DNA from: Segatella baroniae DSM 16972 = JCM 13447
GTDB taxonomy: Bacteria > Bacteroidota > Bacteroidia > Bacteroidales > Bacteroidaceae
Length of the DNA: 64,000 nucleotides
NCBI RefSeq assembly: GCF_000426585.1
Contig: NZ_AUFQ01000004.1
Coordinates: 144,006-208,005, forward strand
Direction of reading: 5' to 3'
In this document: positions 47,874-56,997 of the stretch, piece after piece
How the letters are laid out: the number at the start of each line of letters is the position of its first letter
How positions within the stretch are numbered: position 1 is the stretch's first letter
Position numbers and translations under genes: made by a program
Notes under the pieces: model-generated
The model's database searches: none
What the model saw: the letters and a program-made list of their open reading frames with translations, nothing else
What the model was told of the DNA's origin: nothing

Positions 47874-47916
47874 GTGTTTCTTCAGTGTCTTAGGACACAG
47901 AGGAAACACTTTTTTC
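47874..47916 (+). terminator. Terminator before the replication/mobilization block
   Basis: GTGTTTC pairs with GAAACAC and, inside, GTGTC pairs with GACAC around a 4-base loop (TTAG). Seven T follow. The internal mismatch (TTCA/AGAG) is symmetrical. Confidence 0.8.
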
Positions 47917-47947
47917 ATTTGCACCGTAAAAATCAATAACAAGTATT

Positions 47948-48301
47948 ATGGTACAAAATGAAATCACTTTTGAGAACTTGCCAAAGGCAGTTGCTCACTT
48001 AGTCGGCGAAATTGCTGAAATCAAGAATTTAGTATGTAAAGGACAAACACCTGTTACCCCTCCCAAACGTATTCCTATTGGAATAGATGATGCGTGTAAA
48101 CTAATAGGGAAAGCCAAGCCCACGGTTTACACCTTAGTACGAAAACGCTTACTACCTTGTTATAAAAATGGTAAGCATCTCTATTTTTTTGAAGATGAGT
48201 TGTTGGCATGGATTGAAGGAGGTAAGAAAAAGACTGTTGCCGAAATCAACGAGGAGGCAAAAAAATTTATCTCTGAGAAACATTCTGATTCCTTTTTATA
48301 A
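47948..48301 (+). CDS. Excisionase-type helix-turn-helix protein
   Basis: The 117-residue protein has an N-terminal coiled coil (HLVGEIAEIKNLVCKG) and then an excisionase/MerR-like winged helix: GIDDACKLIGKAKPTVYTLV, RKRLLPCYKNGKHLYFFEDE, LLAWIEGGKK. Proteins of this form head the replication block of Bacteroides mobilizable elements and act in excision or regulation. It is 11 bp upstream of the VapE-like gene. Confidence 0.85.
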   Translation: MVQNEITFENLPKAVAHLVGEIAEIKNLVCKGQTPVTPPKRIPIGIDDACKLIGKAKPTVYTLVRKRLLPCYKNGKHLYFFEDELLAWIEGGKKKTVAEINEEAKKFISEKHSDSFL

Positions 48302-48312
48302 ATATATGCATT

Positions 48313-49527
48313 ATGGAAAAGGAAAGAACTGAAGGGCGAGCCAAGGAATCTAAGAATGAACGCATAGAGCAATTCTTGAAAGAACATTATGCTTTTCGTT
48401 TTAATACAGTTAAAAGTAGAACAGAGTTTCAAAAACAAGATTCTAAGACTTCATTCCGTCCTCTTACTAAATATGATATTAATTCTATGCGTCGGCTGGT
48501 AGATGGGACTTTGGGGATATATACTCCAGCTGATAATATTCGAGCAATATTGGAGAGCGACTTTTACAATAAAGTTAACCCGATTCGTGAGTATTTGTTG
48601 AATCTTCCAAAGCCTAAAGGTGAAGATGAATCTGAAATCATAAGGTTGGCAAATTGTGTTGTGGTGAGAAATCCTGATAAATGGAACCACTACTTTGTAA
48701 AATGGTTGGTTGCTGTCGTAGCCAATGCTATGGATGATTTACAGTGTCGTAATCATACATGTTTAGTTCTTACAGGTGAACAAGGAAAATTCAAAACAAC
48801 TTTCCTTGATTTACTCTGTCCAGAACAACTGAAGAGTTATCTTTTCACAGGAAAGATTGACCCACAAGGAAAAGATGTACAAACACTGATTGCGGAATAT
48901 CTTTTTATCAATATTGACGACCAGCTAAAGGCACTCAATAAGAGAGATGAAAATGAATTGAAGAATCTGATAACGACACCCAAAGTAAAATATCGTAGAC
49001 CATACGACACTTACATCGAGGAGTATCCTCACTTAGCAAGTTTTATGGCATCAGTTAACGGTAATGATTTTCTAACAGATCCGACAGGCAGTCGTCGCTT
49101 TCTACCTTTTGAAGTTGAACACATTGATATTGACACAGCTAAAGAGATTAATATCAACAAGGTGTACTCAGAGGCAGTTGACTTGTGGAGAGTTGGCTAT
49201 CATTACTGGTTCAATGAAGAGGAAATAGCTGAACTGCATCAAGAGAGCGAAGGGTTTCAAGTGCAGACTGTTGAGTATGAAATGCTTCTTAAAGGTATGG
49301 AAAAACCAGCTGTAACCGAAGAAAGTTATATGACCACTTCTGAAATCTTAAACTATTTGCGTGGATATACAACGCTTAACCTAAGTGAAAGGAGAATGGG
49401 AGAAGCCTTGAAAAAGGCTGGTTTCTTGCGGAAATCCAAAAGGATAGGTGGCAATCCAATGTATGTCTATCATATACGCAAGATTGTTCCAAATCCCTTT
49501 ATTCAAAGTTACAATACTAATTATTAA
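48313..49527 (+). CDS. VapE-like primase/helicase-family ATPase
   Basis: The 404-residue protein belongs to the virulence-associated E family. Walker A is VLTGEQGKFKTTFLDLL (GxxGxxKT). FINIDDQLKALNKRDENELK and the sensor-type block VNGNDFLTDPTGSRRFLPF are typical. The C-terminus has a small winged-helix part (LNYLRGYTTLNLSERRMGEA). VapE-like proteins replicate satellites and mobilizable elements together with a primase, here the broken gene downstream. Confidence 0.88.
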   Translation: MEKERTEGRAKESKNERIEQFLKEHYAFRFNTVKSRTEFQKQDSKTSFRPLTKYDINSMRRLVDGTLGIYTPADNIRAILESDFYNKVNPIREYLLNLPKPKGEDESEIIRLANCVVVRNPDKWNHYFVKWLVAVVANAMDDLQCRNHTCLVLTGEQGKFKTTFLDLLCPEQLKSYLFTGKIDPQGKDVQTLIAEYLFINIDDQLKALNKRDENELKNLITTPKVKYRRPYDTYIEEYPHLASFMASVNGNDFLTDPTGSRRFLPFEVEHIDIDTAKEININKVYSEAVDLWRVGYHYWFNEEEIAELHQESEGFQVQTVEYEMLLKGMEKPAVTEESYMTTSEILNYLRGYTTLNLSERRMGEALKKAGFLRKSKRIGGNPMYVYHIRKIVPNPFIQSYNTNY

Positions 49528-49720
49528 TACTACTTTACTACAAAGAGAGATAAAGCATTGAAAGAAAAAAGGTTAGACCGTAGTAAATAATGATATAAGG
49601 TATTACTACCTCATTACTACCAACCTATCATATACAGATGCAATGATTACCACAAAGATAGTTAGTACTACATATTTTTCTTTCATTGTCAATGACTTAC
49701 AAAACAATAACATTGTAGTA
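49528..49720. repeat. Cluster of TACTAC/GTAGTA motifs (candidate replication site)
   Basis: TACTAC occurs at 49528, 49536, 49604, 49615 and 49666, and its inverse GTAGTA at 49580 and 49715. Seven copies in 193 AT-rich bp, between the VapE-like and primase genes, exceed what chance would give. It may be an origin or regulator site. Confidence 0.4.
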
Positions 49721-49745
49721 AGTAATAGGTTTAAAAGTTACAAGT

Positions 49746-50633
49746 ATGACAATAGATGAAATTAAAGCAATATCAATTAAAGATTACTTAGGTAGTATGT
49801 CTATATACCCAACAAAGAATTATAGCTATTACGGGATGTATAAAAGTCCATTCCGAAATGAACATACTCCAAGTTTCAAAGTTGATTATAACCAAAATCT
49901 ATGATATGACTTTGCCCTTGATGAAGGTGGGAGTCTTATAGATTTAGTTATGAGATTACATAATTGCAGTTTAGTACAAGCTATAGAGTTGTTTAATGGT
50001 AAACAAAATAACCTACCAAAATCCATAGCTAATAGCAAAACAATTTCTCTAAGCCAATCACGTATAGAGCTTATCGGCTCTACCAACTTATGTCATCCGA
50101 ATCTCATAGAATATTTTACACATAGAGGAATCAATCTGAACATTGCGAAAAAATATTGTAGGGAAATCCATTATAGAATTGGTGATAGGAGTTTTTACGC
50201 AATAGGCTTTCCAAACAATTCTTATGGGTATGCATTGCGCAATCCATACTTCAAAGGGTGTTTGCCTCCTTCCAATGTGTCGTATGTTCCCAATCCCTCA
50301 GAACAAATCAATCTGCTTGAAGGTTTTATGGATTATCTTAGTTTACTCACGATGAGTCCAGATGAAGAGAAGAAAGCCGCACTGATACTTAACTCGATTA
50401 ATAATATCAAAAAGTCAAGATTTTTTCTTTCAAAGCACAAACTCATCTGTTCATATTTAGATAATGATGAAAGAGGAAAGCGAACTTTAGAACAACTTAA
50501 AAGAGACGGTTTTGCTGTTCAAGACTGCTCTTCTGTCTTCCAGAATTATAAAGACCTAAATGAGTACTTATGTGCTGAATTCAAGCATTCAGAGGAAGCA
50601 GAAAATAAGAAAATCAAAGGGATTAAGCTATGA
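49746..50633 (+). pseudogene. CHC2/Toprim DNA primase interrupted by TGA
   Basis: The frame from ATG 49746 to 50633 encodes 295 residues of a short primase: MTIDEIKAISIKDYLGSMSI, YYGMYKSPFRNEHTPSFKVD, then NQNL-stop-YDFALDEGGSLIDLV, and a Toprim part with INLLEGFMDYLSLL and LICSYLDNDERGKRTLEQL. The TGA at 49902-49904 stands where homologues have Trp (NLWYDF). One base change (TGG to TGA) breaks an otherwise intact gene. A restart at 49950 would lose the zinc/CHC2 end. Confidence 0.8.
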
Positions 50634-50667
50634 TTGTAGGATTTGCTTTGCATAATCTGTTTTTCGG

Positions 50668-50709
50668 GGAGCAAGTTTATGTTTTGGGCATACCAAAACC
50701 ACTTGCTCC
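50668..50709 (+). other. Candidate oriT hairpin
   Basis: GGAGCAAGT (50668-50676) pairs with ACTTGCTCC (50701-50709), and inside it GTTTTGG pairs with CCAAAAC around a 5-base loop. It lies in the 143-bp gap just upstream of mobC and the relaxase gene, where Bacteroides mobilizable elements keep oriT. There is no T-run, so it is not a terminator. Confidence 0.55.
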
Positions 50710-50776
50710 ACCTCCTGACAGTCGGTGCAGAGGATTATCCCGTCGGTCTCCATCAAACCAAATTAAAGAAACAAAT

Positions 50777-51130
50777 ATGACTAAATCAGAATACCACAAG
50801 GGCGGTCGCCCGACCAAAGGCGCAGCCGAAAAGAAGAAATACCGTATCACGGTAAAACTGAATACGCAGGATTATTATACGCTTAAAGGTAAAGCCAAGA
50901 ACGCAGGAATATCCATGAGTGAGTTTGTAAGGAAAGTTCTTGATAAAGGAAATGTCATTGAACGACTGACAGTAGAGCAAGCAGACTTCATCCGCAAACT
51001 GTGTGGCATGGCAAACAATCTCAATCAGTTGGCACATCGTGCCAATGCAGAAGGTTTTCATGCCGTTGCTCCTTTCCATAAAATCATCATTGGCAAGATT
51101 GACGAAATCCTAAATCTGATACGAAGATGA
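50777..51130 (+). CDS. mobC: MobC-family relaxosome protein
   Basis: The start is placed at the ATG at 50777 (MTKSEYHKGGRPTKGAAEKK). The longer frame would read through the oriT hairpin. The 117-residue basic protein has a ribbon-helix-helix-like part (YRITVKLNTQDYYTLKGKAK, then AGISMSEFVRKVL) and the MobC signature FIRKLCGMANNLNQLAHRAN. It binds oriT and helps the relaxase. The stop overlaps the relaxase start (ATGA). Confidence 0.88.
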   Translation: MTKSEYHKGGRPTKGAAEKKKYRITVKLNTQDYYTLKGKAKNAGISMSEFVRKVLDKGNVIERLTVEQADFIRKLCGMANNLNQLAHRANAEGFHAVAPFHKIIIGKIDEILNLIRR

Positions 51131-52041
51131 TTGCAAAGATAATGAAAGGTTCGGGCTTCAAGGGTGTCATCAATTACATCCTTGACCCGAAGAAAGGAAC
51201 GGAACTCATAGATAGTTCGGGTGTGAGAACAGATAGAGTTAGCCACATCATTCAGAGTTTCATTGACCAAACTGATCTAAATCCACGAGTGGATAAGGTT
51301 GTGGGGCATATCTCTTTGAGTTTCTCTGCACAAGACTCCCCAAGACTCAGCAATGAGCGGATGGTGAAAGTGGCTAGTGAGTACATGGAAAAGATGGGAA
51401 TAAAAGATACGCAGTATATCATTGGTCGCCATTTCGATAAGGAGCACCCACATGTGCATATTGCATTCAACCGAATAGATAATAACGGCAAGACTATCTC
51501 TGACCGTAACGATAGATTCAGAAGTGAGAAGATTTGCAAGGAACTGATCGCAAAATATGGTTTGTACTTCGCCGATGGTAAGGAGAAAGTCAAGGAACAC
51601 CGCTTGAAAGAACCTGACAAGACCAAGTATGAAATCTATCAGACGTTGAAAGCAGAAATTGGTCAGTGCAGGAATTGGAAAGACCTTCTTGCTCACTTGA
51701 AAAAGCAAGATATTGATGTCCATTTCAAGTACAAAGGCAACTCACAAGAAGTGCAGGGTATCATCTTTGAAAAGAATGGCTATCATTTCAATGGTTCTAA
51801 AGTGGATAGGAGTTTCAGTTATTCCAAGATAGACTTTGCCCTGCAACAGAATAACAGGGAAAACGAACAGCAAACACAAGGAATGATAAACCTCATATCC
51901 AATGTTGCAAGTGTTACGAGCGAAATTACCAACGACCTCATCAAAGGAGGATTGGATTTGTTTCAAACTCATGGTACTGTCCCTGCGGAGGTTTACAACA
52001 CACTCGATAAAAAGAAGAAAAAGAAAAAAATACATTTATAA
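51127..52041 (+). CDS. MobA-type relaxase (relaxase/mobilization nuclease)
   Basis: The 304-residue protein begins MIAKIMKGSGFKGVINYILD, with the motif I region, and has motif III HPHVHIAFNRID (HxHxH) for metal binding in a single-domain relaxase of the MobP/BmgA type. It nicks oriT and leads the strand to the recipient using a helper conjugation system. The C-terminal Lys run (KKKKKKK) is unusual. It is coupled to mobC. Confidence 0.9.
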   Translation: MIAKIMKGSGFKGVINYILDPKKGTELIDSSGVRTDRVSHIIQSFIDQTDLNPRVDKVVGHISLSFSAQDSPRLSNERMVKVASEYMEKMGIKDTQYIIGRHFDKEHPHVHIAFNRIDNNGKTISDRNDRFRSEKICKELIAKYGLYFADGKEKVKEHRLKEPDKTKYEIYQTLKAEIGQCRNWKDLLAHLKKQDIDVHFKYKGNSQEVQGIIFEKNGYHFNGSKVDRSFSYSKIDFALQQNNRENEQQTQGMINLISNVASVTSEITNDLIKGGLDLFQTHGTVPAEVYNTLDKKKKKKKIHL

Positions 52042-52043
52042 CT

Positions 52044-52706
52044 ATGGCTGATAATAATACATTTGTCCTCTTTGAGGAAATCAAAAACAAGTTGGAGACA
52101 ATTTACAGGGAGCTAAAGGAGTTGAAAGAAAAGGAGAACGGTTCTGTTTCCCTCCCTGTTCAATCTACACCAGCACAAAGTGATGAGCAGAAAGAACAGG
52201 AATTGCTCAATCAGTATGAACAGCGAACAAAAGAAGTGATTAACAAGTACATTGGTGTGCAAGTACGCATCAAAGACGAGGAGGCCAAATCCATTGATAA
52301 ATTAGTGGCACATGTCTTGACTATGCTGCACGAGTGGCAGGAACAGAAAGAGCATCCTCAACCGCAGGAACTGCTTCACAGGCACAGCTTTGACATCAAG
52401 TCCTCGAAAGTCTTTACTACTGTGGTGGCAATGTCTGCCCTCTGCTTTGTTTCTTTGGTCGGTAACTACTTCTTGTGGCAAAGCAAACAGCAATACAAAG
52501 ATGATGCCTTGAAATTCCGTATCATCAGAGTATGGAGAGGATGCAGCCCAAAGGAAATTCTATGGCTCAATGATGTGTTCGATATTCATCGCAATGAAAA
52601 GATTATCAAGCTAATCAAGGAAAAATCCGATGGTTACGACATGGAATTGAAGCAAAAGGCAGATAGTTTGATGCAGAATAACTTACAAAACAAGAAGAGC
52701 AAATAG
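52044..52706 (+). CDS. Mobilization-associated single-TM protein
   Basis: The 220-residue protein starts 2 bp after the relaxase. It has an N-terminal coiled coil (EIKNKLETIYRELKELKEKE), one membrane segment (VFTTVVAMSALCFVSLVGNY) and a cytoplasmic C-terminal domain. Proteins of this type follow the relaxase in Bacteroides mobilizable elements and may link the relaxosome to the membrane. The exact role is not known. Confidence 0.8.
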   Translation: MADNNTFVLFEEIKNKLETIYRELKELKEKENGSVSLPVQSTPAQSDEQKEQELLNQYEQRTKEVINKYIGVQVRIKDEEAKSIDKLVAHVLTMLHEWQEQKEHPQPQELLHRHSFDIKSSKVFTTVVAMSALCFVSLVGNYFLWQSKQQYKDDALKFRIIRVWRGCSPKEILWLNDVFDIHRNEKIIKLIKEKSDGYDMELKQKADSLMQNNLQNKKSK

Positions 52707-52728
52707 GATTGTGGATATAAAATTTTTG

Positions 52729-52756
52729 AAAGAGGAGAAAATATCTCCTCTTTTTT
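52729..52756 (+). terminator. Terminator of the mobilization operon
   Basis: AAAGAGGAGA pairs with TCTCCTCTTT around a 5-base loop (AAATA), and is followed by T. It separates the mob genes from the defence cargo. Confidence 0.88.
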
Positions 52757-52779
52757 ATTTCTTATACAAGAAAATTTAC

Positions 52780-52787
52780 TATATTTG
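52780..52787 (+). promoter_or_regulatory. -7 promoter box for the XRE-Fic pair
   Basis: TATATTTG matches TAnnTTTG exactly. It is 20 bp before the XRE gene start, so the message has a very short leader. No clear TTTG -33 box is seen. Confidence 0.65.
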
Positions 52788-52807
52788 CAAACAATCATAT
52801 AATATTT

Positions 52808-53014
52808 ATGGAAAGTCCAACCAACAGAATAAAAGAGGTGCTTATCGAGAAGGGGATTAAGCAAACATGGCTTGCAGAGAAACTTGGCAAAAGTTTCACG
52901 ATAGTGAACTCATACGTTTGCAATCGTCGACAGCCAAGTTTGGAACTGTTATTTCAAATAGCCGAAATTTTACAAGTCAATCCAAAGGAATTGATTAATA
53001 CCCCAGATGAGTAA
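52808..53014 (+). CDS. XRE-family HTH regulator
   Basis: The 68-residue protein is a single Cro/C1 helix-turn-helix domain: IKQTWLAEKLGKSFTIVNSY, VCNRRQPSLELLFQIAEIL, and a short tail. It lies upstream of the BRO-N/Fic gene, from whose start it is separated by 2-11 bp. It is probably the repressor or antitoxin of that gene. Confidence 0.9.
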   Translation: MESPTNRIKEVLIEKGIKQTWLAEKLGKSFTIVNSYVCNRRQPSLELLFQIAEILQVNPKELINTPDE

Positions 53015-53025
53015 CGATGTTTATT

Positions 53026-53907
53026 ATGGCAGAGCATAAAAAATCTATTCGTTTTTTCAACGACCGTGAAGTAAGGGCGGTATGGGATGAGGAACAAAAC
53101 TGTTGGTGGTTCTCAGCAACAGATATTGTTCGTGCCATTAACAATGAGCCTGACTATACCAAAGCTGGTAACTATTGGCGATGGCTTAAAAGGAAGTTGA
53201 AGCAAGAAGGTGTTGAACTCGTGAGTGCAACTCACGGCTTCAAGTTTGAAGCTCCTGATAGGAAGCTACGTGTGGCAGATGTTCTCAATAGTGAAGGCGT
53301 TGTATTGTTGGCAAAGAACTATCCCAATAATCGTGCTAATGACTTTCTCGATTGGTTTACCTACAGCGATAATACCATTGATGGGCAGAGTAAGAAGAAA
53401 GCCTACCAACTCTTTGAGAGTGGCATCTTGCAGACGACAGAGCCAGGAAGTATAAAGTCTCTGCAACAGATACACGCTTATCTCTTTGGCGGTCTTTACG
53501 ATTTTGCAGGGCAGATACGTACCAAGAATATTTCAAAAGGTGGTTTTACCTTTGCTAATTGTATGCACTTCCCTGAAACCCTGCAAGCAATAGAGCGAAT
53601 GCCAGAAACAACCTTCGAGGAGATAATGGACAAATATGTTGAAATGAATGTTGCGCATCCATTTATGGAAGGTAACGGTCGTAGCACTCGCATTTGGCTT
53701 GACCTCATGCTAAAGCGTTCTCTCAAACGGTGTGTGGACTGGAGCCAGATAGATAAAAACGAATATCTGACCGCAATGCGTGAGAGTGTAGCAGATAGCA
53801 CGCTCATCAAGACTTTGGTACTGCCTACACTCACCACTAAGATTGATGACCGAGAAATGTTCATGAAAGGTATCGACTATTCATATTATTATGAGCAGAA
53901 TGATTGA
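53026..53907 (+). CDS. BRO-N/Fic fusion protein
   Basis: The ATG at 53026 is preferred over that at 53017. In the 293-residue protein the N-terminal 110 residues resemble a BRO-N type domain: IRFFNDREVRAVWDEEQNCW, WFSATDIVRAINNEPDY, and a KLRVADVLNSEGVVLLAKN block. The C-terminal half is a Fic domain with MNVAHPFMEGNGRSTRIWL, matching HPFx[E]GNGR with catalytic His. It is a putative AMPylating toxin; the XRE gene upstream may be its antitoxin or regulator. Confidence 0.85.
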   Translation: MAEHKKSIRFFNDREVRAVWDEEQNCWWFSATDIVRAINNEPDYTKAGNYWRWLKRKLKQEGVELVSATHGFKFEAPDRKLRVADVLNSEGVVLLAKNYPNNRANDFLDWFTYSDNTIDGQSKKKAYQLFESGILQTTEPGSIKSLQQIHAYLFGGLYDFAGQIRTKNISKGGFTFANCMHFPETLQAIERMPETTFEEIMDKYVEMNVAHPFMEGNGRSTRIWLDLMLKRSLKRCVDWSQIDKNEYLTAMRESVADSTLIKTLVLPTLTTKIDDREMFMKGIDYSYYYEQND

Positions 53908-54026
53908 TTTTTCCACATGGAATCTCTATTGTTAGGTAGGATGTTCTTTTAAAAAAGAATTACAACGTTATCTCACAATGAAAATTATATGATTCCGTTA
54001 TAATAAAATGTAAAATAGGAAACTCT

Positions 54027-56993
54027 ATGAATACAGAGAAAACAATAGAATACAATCTTATAAAAAGACTTATAGGTTTAAATTATACTTATCGTGAGGA
54101 TATTCATGATAAGGAAGCACTTGAACAAAATTTCAGACAGAAGTTTGAACAACTCAACAGAGTTCATCTTTCGGATGCAGAATACAATAGATTGCTTGAA
54201 GATATTATCAACAGCGATGTTTATGTAGCTTCCAAGATGTTGAGAGAGGTGAATACTTTCATCCGAAAAGATGGTACACCGTTGCAATATAGCTTGGTCA
54301 ATATTAGGGATTGGTGCAAAAACGAATATGAGGTTGTCAATCAACTAAGAATAAACACCAAGAACAGCTTCCAGCGATATGATGTGATTCTGTTGGTTAA
54401 TGGACTTCCGCTCGTTCAGATAGAACTGAAGACCTTGGAAGTAAGTCCACGTCGAGCAATGCAACAGATTGTAGATTACAAGAATGACATAGGGAACGGA
54501 TTTACTAATTCGTTACTATGCTTTATGCAATTATTTATAGTAAGCAATCAGACGCACACTTGTTATTTTACCAATAACAACAGCCTATATTTCAACTTTA
54601 ATGCTGATGAGCAGTTTCTCCCTGTATATTATTGGGCAGATAAGGACAATCATAAGATTACAAACCTTGACGCTTTTACGGATGAGTTTCTCCCCAAATG
54701 CAAATTGGGAGAAATGATTAGCCGATATATGGTATTGGTTGCCAGCGAACAGAAACTACTCATCATGCGCCCTTATCAGATTTATGCTGTAAAGGCTATT
54801 ATGAGTAGTGTTGAAGAAAATAGAGGAAACGGTTATATATGGCATACAACAGGTAGTGGCAAAACCCTCACTTCATTCAAAGCATCGACATTGTTAAAGG
54901 AAAACAGAGAAATAGTAAAGTGTCTGTTTGTTGTCGACAGAAAAGACCTTGACAGACAGACTCGTGAGGAATTTAACAAGTTTCAAGAAAATTGTGTAGA
55001 AGAAAATACAAATACAGAATCTCTTGTACAACGATTGGAGTCTGACGATTATGCAGATAAGGTGATTGTTACAACCATTCAGAAATTAGGCATTGCTCTG
55101 AACTCAAATACCAAGCAAAATTACAAGGAAAGACTATTACCGTTGAAGAATAAGCATTTGGTTTTTATCTTCGACGAATGTCATCGTTCCCAGTTCAAAG
55201 AAAACCATAAAGCCATTAAGGATTTCTTCCCCAATGCACAATTATTCGGATTTACAGGAACACCGATTTTTGAAGAGAATGCGGTCTATATCCAATATAA
55301 TAACGAGCAGGGGACTTATATGACCACCAAGGATGTATTTGAAAACGAATTGCATACCTATACCATTACCCATGCCATTGAAGATAAGAATGTTCTTCGA
55401 TTTCATGTGGACTATTTTAAACCCGATGAAAAAAAGGATATAACAGCTGAGGGAACCGTAAAGAAACAAGCCATTGTAGAGACTATCCTGTCTAAGCACG
55501 ATGCTGCAACCAATGGCAGACGTTTCAACGCTTTTCTTGCTACATCCTCCATTAATGATGCAATAGAGTATTATCATTTGTTCAAAAAGGCTCAAAAAGC
55601 AAAAACAGATTGTGAACCATTAAACATTGCGTGTGTCTTTACTCCGCCTGCAGAGGGCAACAAAGATATTATGCAGATGCAGGAGGATTTGGCACAAGAA
55701 AGACAAGACAATACGGTTGAGCCTGAAAAGAAGAAACGAGCTTTGCAAGAAATCTTAAAGGATTATGAGCGACAGTTTGAGGCTCATTTTACTATCAACG
55801 AATTCGACGCATATTATCAAGATGTGCAGAAGCGAATAAAAGACCAACAATATAGCAATAAAGACTATCCACACAAGAATAAAATAGACATTACTATTGT
55901 TGTAGATATGCTCTTAACAGGTTTTGATTCTAAATACTTGAACACGTTGTATGTTGATAAAAATTTAAAGTATCACAATCTGATACAAGCCTTTTCAAGA
56001 ACAAACCGTATCTTGAATGATACCAAGCCATACGGTAATATTCTTGATTTCAGAGGGCAGCAAGAGGCTGTGGACATAGCGATTACCAGATTCTCTGGTG
56101 TGGATGTAGATAAGCCAAGAACAATTTGGCTTGTTGATCCAGCCCCCACAATCGTGCAGAAATACAAGGAAGCTGTTACGCATTTGAAAGACTTTATGCA
56201 TTCGCAGGATTTGGAGTGCAAGCCCGAAGAGGTTTATAATTTGCAAGGTGACGATGCACGTATTGGATTTGTAAATTGCTTCAAGGAAGTACAACGCTAT
56301 CGAACACAACTTGACCAATATACGGATATTAGTGAGGAAGAGCGTACCGCCATTGACAATATGCTCAATGAAGAAAGGCTGAGAGGCTTCCGAGGTGCCT
56401 ACCTTGAAACAGCAAAGCAACTCAAAAAGCAACAGGATAGGACAAAAGAAGGAGAGAACCCCCAAATAGAGAACATCGACTTTGAATTTGTCTTGTTTGC
56501 CTCTGCCTTGATAGACTATGACTATATAATGGAACTGATAGCAAGACTGTCGGGTGGAACTACTTCCAAGCAGAAGATGACAAAGGAGCAAATCATAAGC
56601 CTTATAAAGTCAAGTTCAAACTTATTGGAAGAGCGTGACGACATCATTGCTTACCTCGACAGATTAAAAGAAGGTGTAAACGGAAAAACTGCCAAGCAGA
56701 TAAAGGAGGAATACGAAATATTCAAAACGGAGAAATATGCCAAAGAATTGCTCACGATAGCAGATAAGTATAATATCAGTGCTAAAGCATTGGAAGCATT
56801 CGTAAACGAAATTATCGACCGTAAGATCTTCGATGGCGAGAAACTGAACGACTTACTCGCTCCGCTTAATCTCGGCTGGAGAGACAGAACCAAGAAGGAG
56901 TTGGCACTAATGGAAGATGTTACCCCATTGCTGAAAAGACTATCAGCTGGGCAGGAAATCTCTGGCTTGTCAGCATACGACGAAAAGAAATAA
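54027..56993 (+). CDS. hsdR: Type I restriction enzyme, R subunit
   Basis: The 988-residue protein starts with the nuclease domain: FQRYDVILLVNGLPLVQIEL and KTLEVSPRRAMQQIVDYKND contain the PD-ExK pattern (Asp, Glu-x-Lys). Helicase motifs follow: YIWHTTGSGKTLTSF (Walker A), LVFIFDECHRSQ (DECH), FGFTGTPIF and VVDMLLTGFDSKYL. HsdR translocates and cuts unmodified DNA. It is the first gene of the operon; hsdS starts 5 bp later. Confidence 0.95.
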   Translation: MNTEKTIEYNLIKRLIGLNYTYREDIHDKEALEQNFRQKFEQLNRVHLSDAEYNRLLEDIINSDVYVASKMLREVNTFIRKDGTPLQYSLVNIRDWCKNEYEVVNQLRINTKNSFQRYDVILLVNGLPLVQIELKTLEVSPRRAMQQIVDYKNDIGNGFTNSLLCFMQLFIVSNQTHTCYFTNNNSLYFNFNADEQFLPVYYWADKDNHKITNLDAFTDEFLPKCKLGEMISRYMVLVASEQKLLIMRPYQIYAVKAIMSSVEENRGNGYIWHTTGSGKTLTSFKASTLLKENREIVKCLFVVDRKDLDRQTREEFNKFQENCVEENTNTESLVQRLESDDYADKVIVTTIQKLGIALNSNTKQNYKERLLPLKNKHLVFIFDECHRSQFKENHKAIKDFFPNAQLFGFTGTPIFEENAVYIQYNNEQGTYMTTKDVFENELHTYTITHAIEDKNVLRFHVDYFKPDEKKDITAEGTVKKQAIVETILSKHDAATNGRRFNAFLATSSINDAIEYYHLFKKAQKAKTDCEPLNIACVFTPPAEGNKDIMQMQEDLAQERQDNTVEPEKKKRALQEILKDYERQFEAHFTINEFDAYYQDVQKRIKDQQYSNKDYPHKNKIDITIVVDMLLTGFDSKYLNTLYVDKNLKYHNLIQAFSRTNRILNDTKPYGNILDFRGQQEAVDIAITRFSGVDVDKPRTIWLVDPAPTIVQKYKEAVTHLKDFMHSQDLECKPEEVYNLQGDDARIGFVNCFKEVQRYRTQLDQYTDISEEERTAIDNMLNEERLRGFRGAYLETAKQLKKQQDRTKEGENPQIENIDFEFVLFASALIDYDYIMELIARLSGGTTSKQKMTKEQIISLIKSSSNLLEERDDIIAYLDRLKEGVNGKTAKQIKEEYEIFKTEKYAKELLTIADKYNISAKALEAFVNEIIDRKIFDGEKLNDLLAPLNLGWRDRTKKELALMEDVTPLLKRLSAGQEISGLSAYDEKK

Positions 56994-56997
56994 AAGT

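Noticed and set aside
50630..50776. N-terminal extension of MobC
   Set aside because: The frame is open but reads through the oriT hairpin; the ATG at 50777 begins a typical MobC N-terminus.
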